Shown in pieces: positions 52,208 through 57,363 of a DNA stretch of 57,363 nucleotides (the stretch's first letter is position 1; each line of letters opens with the position of its first letter). This stretch comes from Clostridia bacterium (lineage in GTDB: Bacteria; Bacillota; Clostridia; Oscillospirales; Acutalibacteraceae). The stretch is taken from assembly GCA_017629275.1 (NCBI GenBank), contig JAGBXM010000042.1, forward strand, positions 1 to 57,363, given 5' to 3'. The position numbers and the translations under genes were made by a program. The notes below the pieces were generated by a model. That model saw nothing but the letters and a program-made list of their open reading frames with translations. It had not been told where the DNA came from and searched no databases.

Positions 52208-52444
52208 TTATGTGGGGGAGTTGGCACATTTTTCGGCAAGTGCTACCGTTTCGGCAGGCTTGAAGAAGTGGTCTAACTTAATATGCCGAAGTTCGTGTCT
52301 TAAGGTTGTGCGCTTTTGGGTTTCGGAAAGGGAGGCGTTGATATAAACGTCAAATGTGCCGTCACCGTTAGGGATGGTTACACCTTTGATATGTATAGGC
52401 AGTTGCATTTCTCTTATAAATATTCCGTAGTCGTTATAATTCAC
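52208..52444 (-). CDS. Short ImmA/IrrE-type metallopeptidase
   Basis: 78 residues, GTG start after AAAGGATGATAGC. The zinc motif HELRHIKLDH is intact within TLRHELRHIKLDHFF, and the following acidic helix (ETVALAEKCA) fits the IrrE/ImmA fold. It is about half the length of usual ImmA proteins, with no N-terminal extension. It lies downstream of a CI-like repressor, as ImmA does in mobile elements, where it cleaves the repressor and induces the element; that role here is inference. Confidence 0.75.
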   Translation of the reverse strand: MNYNDYGIFIREMQLPIHIKGVTIPNGDGTFDVYINASLSETQKRTTLRHELRHIKLDHFFKPAETVALAEKCANSPT

Positions 52445-52495
52445 TTGCTATCATCCTTTGAATGTGCGCGACGCATTGCTTTATAATGGTCGTTA

Positions 52496-52864
52496 TCAGG
52501 TGTCGTCGTTCTGCTTACGCAATGCTTCGATGATGCGGACGGCCTGCTCAACCTCTTCCTTGGTACAATTTTTGGTTACGCTGAACAGCATTCGCATTTC
52601 GTCGCGGTTTTTAAGTTCTTCTAAATACTCGGTAAGCTCTTCGTTGTTGTTGACGAGGGGCTTTTCTTCTTCTATACCGTCGGTAATATAAAGCGCAGAT
52701 ACACCGAAAAGGTTGGCGATTTTGGCCACCTTATCTGCCGAAATACTCTTGGCGCGTCCGCTTTTGAGTTCGGAAAGGGAGCTGCGCGGTATATTTAACT
52801 CGCGGCACATTTTGGTAATATCGGTTCCTTGTCTTTTACAGAGTTCCTCAATACGTTTATACAT
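52496..52864 (-). CDS. CI-like XRE-family repressor
   Basis: 122 residues. N-terminal XRE helix-turn-helix (RIEELCKRQGTDITKMCREL, then NIPRSSLSELKSGRAKSISA and KVAKIANLFGVSALYI), followed by a linker and a short acidic C-terminal region (EELTEYLEELKNRDEMRMLF). There is no LexA/CI peptidase domain, so inactivation would depend on the ImmA-like product encoded next to it. It is transcribed leftward from a promoter at 53027-53055 across its own operators. Typical of Firmicute prophage switches. Confidence 0.85.
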   Translation of the reverse strand: MYKRIEELCKRQGTDITKMCRELNIPRSSLSELKSGRAKSISADKVAKIANLFGVSALYITDGIEEEKPLVNNNEELTEYLEELKNRDEMRMLFSVTKNCTKEEVEQAVRIIEALRKQNDDT

Positions 52865-52906
52865 TTTTTACAAACATTCCTTTCTTTTTGTGGGGAAAGT
52901 CACAAA

Positions 52907-52922
52907 TTACAGAATTATGTAA
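52907..52922. promoter_or_regulatory. Repressor operator O1
   Basis: TTACAGAATTATGTAA, 16-bp near-palindrome between the repressor ribosome binding site and the rightward promoter. Confidence 0.7.
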
Positions 52923-52941
52923 CCAAAACCGAAATTTGCTC

Positions 52942-52970
52942 TTGACAATTACAGAAATATGTAATATAAT
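52942..52970 (+). promoter_or_regulatory. Rightward consensus promoter with operator O2 in its spacer
   Basis: TTGACA (52942-52947), 17-base spacer, TATAAT (52965-52970): full consensus. The spacer contains TTACAGAAATATGTAA (52949-52964), a 16-bp operator. Directs the Gp157 and terminase side of the segment. Confidence 0.85.
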
Positions 52971-52988
52971 CGTCATTGCAGACGAGTG

Positions 52989-53004
52989 ATACAGAAATCT
53001 GTAA
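52989..53004. promoter_or_regulatory. Repressor operator O3
   Basis: ATACAGAAATCTGTAA, near-palindrome of the same family, in the centre between the two facing promoters. Confidence 0.65.
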
Positions 53005-53026
53005 CATAATTTACGGGGTTGAGTAC

Positions 53027-53055
53027 ATTATATTACATAACTCCGAAATTGTCAA
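53027..53055 (-). promoter_or_regulatory. Leftward consensus promoter of the repressor
   Basis: Reading leftward: TTGACA (53055-53050), 17-base spacer, TATAAT (53032-53027). It shares CTTGACAATT and TATGTAATATAAT with the rightward promoter, and its spacer holds a degraded operator half-site (TTACATAA). Confidence 0.8.
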
Positions 53056-53143
53056 GTCGGTTTTGTGAAAGGAGTGATTGCCTTCGTGACTTTATTGTAA
53101 GACGAGATGGGTACTTATTTTGGGACTTAAAGGAGGAAACATT

Positions 53144-53620
53144 ATGAAATTGTATGAATTGAATCCCGCCGCCGAAAAGATTTTGGAGTTGCTTCGCGGC
53201 GAGAAAGTTGACGACAAGTCCTACCGTGAAAGTCTGGCCTTGCTTTCCGACGATGAAAAGGGTGAAATGCTTTGTAAAATGATAACTCAACTCAAGGCCG
53301 AGGAAGATATGTATGATATCGAAATGAAAAGGTTGGCCGACCGCAAGGCCAACGTGTCGAATGCCAAATGTCTTTTGCGCTCTGAGTTGACCGACGTGGT
53401 CAGCGGTACGGGTGAGCGGTTGGTCGACTACGGCACGTTTTCGGTGTCGCTTGTTTCAACCCATTCGGTTGAGATACTTGATAAAAAACTTATCCCCGAA
53501 AGTTTCTTTGTCAAGCAACCGCCGAAGGTTGACAAAGCTAAGTTAAGAGGTCTTTTGAGTATCGGTATCAAGGTGCCCGGTGCCGAATACAAAGAAAATA
53601 TGGGCGTCAGAATAAGATAA
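53144..53620 (+). CDS. Siphovirus Gp157-like protein
   Basis: 158 residues from the ATG at 53144 (AAAGGAGGAAAC upstream). The long N-terminal helical part contains MITQLKAEEDMYDIEMKRLA and DRKANVSNAKCLLRSELT, followed by a compact beta part (YGTFSVSLVSTHSVEILDKK, then LIPESFFVKQPPKVDKAKLR and GLLSIGIKVPGAEYKENMGV). This is the pattern of Gp157 proteins, usually located by the single-strand annealing/recombination genes of phages. Here no RecT, SSB or nuclease partner follows. Predicted coiled coil at residues about 35-90. Confidence 0.85.
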   Translation: MKLYELNPAAEKILELLRGEKVDDKSYRESLALLSDDEKGEMLCKMITQLKAEEDMYDIEMKRLADRKANVSNAKCLLRSELTDVVSGTGERLVDYGTFSVSLVSTHSVEILDKKLIPESFFVKQPPKVDKAKLRGLLSIGIKVPGAEYKENMGVRIR

Positions 53621-53649
53621 ATATTATATTATAAAGTGAGGTTTCAATT

Positions 53650-54087
53650 ATGAAGTGGAGTGAATATGCGATAGATTCGCTTAAAAAACATATTTCGAGG
53701 CAGACGGCGCTTTTGAATCTCGGTGACCGAATCAAAGAGCTTGATGCCGAGTTCAAGTCGACCAAGGGCGCGGTTACCGACCGAGTGCCGGTTAAGGGAG
53801 GTTCTTCTAAAAATGAGGACCGACTGCTCAACAATATCGTTGAACGCGACGAGCTTATACAGAATTATAATGCGGTGGAGCGTGCCGTCAACCGTGTTGA
53901 ACGTGCGTTGGGCGCTTTGACCGAGCGTCAGCGCAGGGTTCTTGACGGGTTCTATATTTTCAGAACCGACGATTATATGGACAGGCTTTGCGATGATCTG
54001 CACGTTGAAATAGCGCAGGTATACCGTTTAAAGGATGAGGCTCTGAAAAAGTTTACCCTCGCTTTATACGGAACTATCGAAAATTAA
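53650..54087 (+). CDS. ArpU-like phage transcription regulator
   Basis: 145 residues. Helical protein with a C-terminal sigma-like helix-turn-helix (LGALTERQRRVLDGFYIFRT, then MDRLCDDLHVEIAQVYRLKD) similar to the ArpU/RinA family of phage late regulators. The N-terminal half (SLKKHISRQTALLNLGDRIK) is a coiled-coil candidate. It lies just before the terminase genes, the usual place for late activators. No promoter is visible between it and the Gp157 gene, so both follow the same transcript. Confidence 0.75.
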   Translation: MKWSEYAIDSLKKHISRQTALLNLGDRIKELDAEFKSTKGAVTDRVPVKGGSSKNEDRLLNNIVERDELIQNYNAVERAVNRVERALGALTERQRRVLDGFYIFRTDDYMDRLCDDLHVEIAQVYRLKDEALKKFTLALYGTIEN

Positions 54088-54142
54088 ACAGGATAATTCT
54101 TCGAGAGGAAATCGCGGAATTTATGTGATAATATGATATTGT

Positions 54143-54190
54143 CAACGAGTGTGGGGAGCGCACCAAGGCTTCCTGCACTCGTTGTATTTT
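54143..54190 (+). terminator. Hairpin between early and terminase genes
   Basis: CAACGAGTG (54143-54151) pairs with CACTCGTTG (54176-54184), followed by TATTTTG. It lies directly before the terminase genes and could be a target for late antitermination, which is inference. Confidence 0.6.
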
Positions 54191-54234
54191 GCCTGAGATT
54201 TTAGGTTAAAAAGGAGTGTGAGCGAGGTGAGAAT

Positions 54235-54621
54235 ATGGCGCGAAAATTAACCGAAAAGCAGAAACGGTGGTTATTCTACTACAAGCAGGGCAAGAATGCC
54301 ACCGAGGCGGCGCGGCTTGCGGGATATGTGGGTAAAAATGAGAACACGTTTTTACACATGGGTCGGCAAAATCTTAATGCGTTGGCGCAGCATATTAAAG
54401 ATTGCGAGGCTTTATTCGATCAGACCGAGGTTGCTTCGATGCAGGAGATCAACAGTTTCTGGACCCGTGTTATGAATGACAGTTCACAGAAGACCCGTGA
54501 TCGGTTGAGGGCTTCGGAGCTCAGAGCCAAGGCGGCAGGAGGATTTATTGATCACAGGCAGGTTGAGGTGAAGGGTGAGTCGGTCGTATTTATATCGGGG
54601 GATGAGGATATTGCCGAATAA
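54235..54621 (+). CDS. Phage terminase small subunit
   Basis: 128 residues. Terminase_2-like: N-terminal helix-turn-helix (LTEKQKRWLFYYKQGKNATE, then AARLAGYVG) binds packaging sites; the helical body (ALFDQTEVASMQEINSFWTR) and the end ASELRAKAAGGF match XtmA-type small subunits. RBS GAGGTGAGA precedes the ATG. Its 3' end overlaps the large subunit gene. Confidence 0.88.
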   Translation: MARKLTEKQKRWLFYYKQGKNATEAARLAGYVGKNENTFLHMGRQNLNALAQHIKDCEALFDQTEVASMQEINSFWTRVMNDSSQKTRDRLRASELRAKAAGGFIDHRQVEVKGESVVFISGDEDIAE

Positions 54622-56005
54622 GGTGTATCTGCCCGATATTATCGGAGGCGGCTACGGGAAATTCTGGAAAGACAAATCAAGATACAGGGTGCTTAAAGGC
54701 GGTAAGGGTTCGAAAAAGTCGACCACTACCGCCTTGAATTTTATCTGTCGGCTGATGCAATACCCTGAAAGTAATCTGCTTGTTATCCGTGCCGTTATGA
54801 ATACCCATCGCGATTCGACCTTTGCACAGCTTAAATGGGCTATTGAAAGGTTAAAGGTGGCACATTTGTGGCAATGCAACGTGTCCTCAATGGAAATGAC
54901 CTATTTGCCGACCGGACAGAAGATATTGTTCCGCGGCTTTGATGACGTTCTGAAGTTAGCTTCGACTACTGTTCCGAAAGGTTATCTCTGTTGGGTGTGG
55001 ATAGAAGAAGCGTTTGAGATCGAGTCGGAGGCCGACTTTGACAAGCTGGACTTATCGGTGCCGAGAGGTAATATTCCCGATACGTTATTTAAACAGACCA
55101 CCATGACCTTTAACCCGTGGAGTGCCGAGCATTGGTTGAAAAAGAGGTTTTTTGATAAACCTTCTCCCGATATTTCGGTCTATTCGACCAATTATTTCTG
55201 CAACGAGTTTCTTGATGATACCGATCGCGCCGTTTTTGAACGTATGCGACAACAGAATCCGCAGAAATATTCGGTTGCGGGACTGGGTAATTGGGGTATT
55301 GCCGAAGGGCTTGTCTATGAGAATTGGGAGGTTGCGGAATTTTCTATTGACAAAGACGGTGTGCCTATTGCAGACGGTAACACCTCATCCACCGTAAACG
55401 GTCCCCCTTCCCCTCAAGGGGAAGGCAATAACGCGTGGCAATGGAAGCATTTCTTTGGACTTGACTACGGATACACAAATGACCCTACGGCTTTTACTGC
55501 TTTTGCTTTGAATCCGATAACTAAACAGATGTTTATTTATGACGAGCATTATGAAAAGAAAATGCTTAATTCCGATATTGCCGAAATGATAAAGTCCAAA
55601 GGCTTTGCCAAAGAACGTATCCGTGCCGATGCCGCGGAACCTAAGTCAAACGATGATTTGAGACGGCTGGGTATTTCTCATATTCTGCCGAGCGTCAAGG
55701 GTCGGGACAGTATAATGAACGGTATTCAGAAGATAAGTGAATATCACATTTACGTGCATCCGAAATGTGTCAATACGATCAAGGAGTTGTCTTCTTACCG
55801 ATATGAGGTCGACGGGTCGTCGCGCGGACTTAACAAGCCGATTGATTTTGACAATCATTTAATGGATGCGATGAGGTATGCGTTTTATGACGTGGCATTT
55901 TTTCATCCTGTTGATCCCAAGCGAAAACTCAGGCCGACGGCAGAGGAGTATTATAATAAGCGCTACGGCATTTCGGTCGATGATTTAAACGGAGGTTGGA
56001 TTTAA
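54602..56005 (+). CDS. Phage terminase large subunit with in-frame repeat insertion
   Basis: 467 residues from the ATG at 54602, or 476 from a GTG at 54575 that has a better placed AGGTG; the family N-terminus (VYLPDIIGGGYGKFW) favours 54602. The DNA-packaging ATPase has Walker A LKGGKGSKKSTTTAL (about residues 31-45) and Walker B WVWIEEAFE (about 130). The nuclease domain begins at FGLDYGYTNDPTAFTAF (first metal Asp about 287) and ends with FDNHLMDAMRYAFYD. Residues about 260-275 (NTSSTVNGPPSPQGEGNN) are encoded by a palindromic interspersed repeat and look foreign to the family. The active-site residues are otherwise intact. Confidence 0.9.
   Translation: MRILPNKVYLPDIIGGGYGKFWKDKSRYRVLKGGKGSKKSTTTALNFICRLMQYPESNLLVIRAVMNTHRDSTFAQLKWAIERLKVAHLWQCNVSSMEMTYLPTGQKILFRGFDDVLKLASTTVPKGYLCWVWIEEAFEIESEADFDKLDLSVPRGNIPDTLFKQTTMTFNPWSAEHWLKKRFFDKPSPDISVYSTNYFCNEFLDDTDRAVFERMRQQNPQKYSVAGLGNWGIAEGLVYENWEVAEFSIDKDGVPIADGNTSSTVNGPPSPQGEGNNAWQWKHFFGLDYGYTNDPTAFTAFALNPITKQMFIYDEHYEKKMLNSDIAEMIKSKGFAKERIRADAAEPKSNDDLRRLGISHILPSVKGRDSIMNGIQKISEYHIYVHPKCVNTIKELSSYRYEVDGSSRGLNKPIDFDNHLMDAMRYAFYDVAFFHPVDPKRKLRPTAEEYYNKRYGISVDDLNGGWI
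55381..55426. repeat. Palindromic interspersed repeat inside the terminase gene
   Basis: CCTCATCC, then ACCGT/ACGGT, then CCTTCCCC/GGGGAAGG (55406-55425). The same plan as at 57126-57172 (CCTCATCC, GGCC/GGCC, CCTTCCCC/GGGGAAGG) and 52112-52167. It keeps the reading frame open. Confidence 0.8.
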
Positions 56006-56232
56006 TGGTTTGTTTGATTTTGATTCTGGTTATTGTCTGGGCGTTCAGTTGCGGCGTTTTTGCGTTTTTAGGATTTTGGTTTGGAAAGGCGGGTCTTTTT
56101 GAGTCCGTACGTAAAAGGCTTTCAAAGGCCGAATTTGACGCTGATGAGGCGAGGCGGTCAGAACGCGAACAGCGCGAGCTTTACAATATGTTGACCTATG
56201 ACGGAACACCGCAGGGTAAAGATCAATTTTAA
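56005..56232 (+). CDS. Small membrane-anchored prophage protein
   Basis: 75 residues. Starts at the ATG overlapping the terminase stop (TAATG), with GGAGGTTGG upstream. One N-terminal hydrophobic helix (LILILVIVWAFSCGVFAFLG), then a charged helix (SKAEFDADEARRSEREQREL). It could be a holin-like or accessory morphogenesis protein, but nothing identifies it. Confidence 0.65.
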   Translation: MVCLILILVIVWAFSCGVFAFLGFWFGKAGLFESVRKRLSKAEFDADEARRSEREQRELYNMLTYDGTPQGKDQF

Positions 56233-56247
56233 TTTAAGGAGTTTGTT

Positions 56248-56973
56248 ATGGAAGATCAGTTTGAAGTTTTTGAGGGCACCAAACCTCAAGAGGAAAATGA
56301 TAAAGTGGCTGTATCCGATGAAGTTGGTTCGATGGGTACCGCAAGTGAAGGGGAGGGAAAAGGTTCTTCGGTCGACGGTGAGCCTTTTTTGACTGTCAGG
56401 TACAATCACCGCGACAAGGAGCTTTGTGAGGATGAGGCTAAAACTCTGGCACAAAAGGGGTTGGCTTACGATTCGATATATCCAAAGTTGAAAAGAGCGG
56501 CGGCTTTGAAGGGAATGGATGTAAAAGCGTTTATTTCGAGTTTTGAAAAGGATGAGGAAGACGCTTACCGTGCGTCTTTAGTTGAGCAGTACGGTGAGGA
56601 ATCAAAGGCCGTTGAGGGTCTTATGGAACTGTACCGTTCGAAAAAAGATACGTTGGTTCGGGAGACCGTTGACCGTTGGGACGGTGATGAGGCTAAGCGT
56701 AAGGTTTCGGTTGAAGAGCAGTTTAAGGCCTTGAAGTCGGAGTTTCCTGACGTTAAAAGCTATGAGTCGTTACCGACCGACGTTTTGAGAGAAGTTGAGG
56801 GTGGCGCGGAGTTGTTGCCTTCATATCTTAAACATAAGTTTTTTGAGGATAAGCGCGTCAAGGAGTTACAACGCAAGTTGGCCGAAAATGCCGCGGCTTC
56901 GGCAGGTGCTTTGGGTTCCAACGAGGTCGTGGAGTCGGCTGAGGAGGCATTTTTGAAGGGGCTGAGAGGGTAA
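56248..56973 (+). CDS. Putative phage scaffold-like protein
   Basis: 241 residues, acidic, strongly helical. The front is a disordered Gly/Ser/Glu-rich stretch; next comes FLTVRYNHRDKELCEDEAKT and LAQKGLAYDSIYPKLKRAAA, a pattern seen in Clostridial prophage proteins encoded near the capsid gene; the remainder is a long charged helix (EEQFKALKSEFPDVKSYESL and VKELQRKLAENAAASAGALG). AAGGAGTTTG gives the RBS. The portal protein normally expected between terminase and such a gene is absent. No capsid gene follows in the window. Confidence 0.55.
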   Translation: MEDQFEVFEGTKPQEENDKVAVSDEVGSMGTASEGEGKGSSVDGEPFLTVRYNHRDKELCEDEAKTLAQKGLAYDSIYPKLKRAAALKGMDVKAFISSFEKDEEDAYRASLVEQYGEESKAVEGLMELYRSKKDTLVRETVDRWDGDEAKRKVSVEEQFKALKSEFPDVKSYESLPTDVLREVEGGAELLPSYLKHKFFEDKRVKELQRKLAENAAASAGALGSNEVVESAEEAFLKGLRG

Positions 56974-57000
56974 TCTGTTTTTGGGGGATGGTTGTTGATT

Positions 57001-57049
57001 GCTCATCCGCACGTGTTGCGTGATACCTTTCTTTGCAAGGGAAGGCTTG
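57001..57049. repeat. Degenerate copy of the two-hairpin repeat
   Basis: GCTCATCCGCACG then ACCTTTCTTTGCAAGGGAAGG: the same plan as the neighbouring copies with several changes. It lies in a gene-free stretch of 390 bases (56974-57363) made of repeats. Confidence 0.5.
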
Positions 57050-57363
57050 CGGGCGAACACGCAGGTTCGCCCCTACGAGGAGAATTTGGGTTCATTGTGT
57101 CGTGTGGGGCCTATTGATAGCTGTTCTCCTCATCCGTCGGCCTTCGGCCGCCACCTTCCCCGCTGGGGAAGGCTGAGATTCTTCGCTGCGCTCAGAATGA
57201 CAGACCACATAATTTATTGGTTTAATGACGGGCGAACACGTAGGGTCGCCCCTACGAGGAGAATTTGGGTTCATTGTGTCGTGTGGGGCCTATTGATAGC
57301 AGTTCTCCTCATCCGTCACGCGTTGCGTGCCACCTTCCCCGCTGGGGAAGGCTGAGATTCTTC
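57050..57363. repeat. Tandem 179-bp repeat unit at the right window edge
   Basis: Unit 1 starts at 57051 and unit 2 at 57230, offset exactly 179 bases. Each has GGGCGAAC/GTTCGCCC-type hairpin plus CCCTACGAGG, a shared middle (AATTTGGGTTCATTGTGTCG), and the CCTCATCC two-hairpin repeat. Unit 2 is cut by the window end. The spacer of unit 1 (57176-57206) contains AGATTCTTCGCTGCGCTCAG, another common Clostridial repeat. Differences between units lie mostly in the hairpin loops and arms and are partly compensatory. Confidence 0.85.

Noticed and set aside
53074-53101. An eight-codon leader peptide (GTGATTGCC...) before the Gp157 gene
   Set aside because: The AAAGGA sequence abuts the GTG with no spacing, so translation is unlikely.
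57092-57274. Minus-strand ORF containing CHSERSEESQPSPAG
   Set aside because: This is the familiar spurious translation of interspersed palindromic repeats, not a protein.

Overview
The window looks like the chromosome of an anaerobic, probably gut-dwelling member of the Clostridia, most like the Oscillospirales/Ruminococcaceae. This is inference from gene content and style: rubrerythrin, an NfnAB-type transhydrogenase, a two-gene Suf system, CdaA/CdaR, a DUF3343 protein next to a cysteine desulfurase, RecD2 and tig-clpP-clpX, together with moderate GC, AGGAGG-type ribosome binding sites, and short palindromic interspersed repeats of the kind that yield spurious 'CHSERSEE'-like translations. 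No rRNA genes and no CRISPR array are present. One tRNA (Pro, CGG) is found.

Layout. 1-1.7 kb: a minus-strand OmpR-type regulator (cut by the window edge) with a KdpD-like sensor kinase. 1.7-3.2 kb: mostly non-coding, with strong RNA-like hairpins and a tRNA-like 3' fragment, plus two doubtful small ORFs. 3.2-9.3 kb: a 1931-residue secreted repeat protein followed by two tiny paralogous peptides and a terminator. 9.5-15.2 kb: a lipoprotein esterase, an ADP-ribosylglycohydrolase, then a transcription unit with its own promoter encoding a membrane TrkA_N-like/RyR-domain protein, an SLC13/ArsB-type permease and a small membrane protein. This is the most unusual block in the window. 15.2-15.6 kb: a consensus promoter, a structured leader and tRNA-Pro.

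15.6-51 kb is largely housekeeping: polysaccharide deacetylase; DUF3343 and cysteine desulfurase; c-di-AMP synthesis (cdaA, cdaR); recD2-comFC; an MreB homologue; rubrerythrin; rplS-lepB-rbgA-rnhB-yraN; thrC; a metallophosphoesterase; tig, clpP, clpX; a Zur-controlled zinc uptake operon with two matching operators; nfnA-nfnB-thioesterase; a DD-carboxypeptidase and trmB; sufC-sufB/D; a DUF5714-arsenate reductase fusion; two QueG-like iron-sulfur proteins with a divergent AraC regulator; rpmB; a HAD phosphatase and dCMP deaminase.

52.2 kb to the end is a compact prophage-like segment: an ImmA/IrrE-type peptidase and CI-like repressor read leftward, and a Gp157-like protein, an ArpU-like regulator, small and large terminase subunits, a small membrane protein and a scaffold-like protein read rightward. 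The control region holds two consensus promoters that face each other, with 16-bp operator copies in and around them. The right edge is a tandem 179-bp repeat made of the same palindromic families that occur elsewhere, one copy of which lies in frame inside the terminase gene.

All calls are from reading the sequence; no database search was run.
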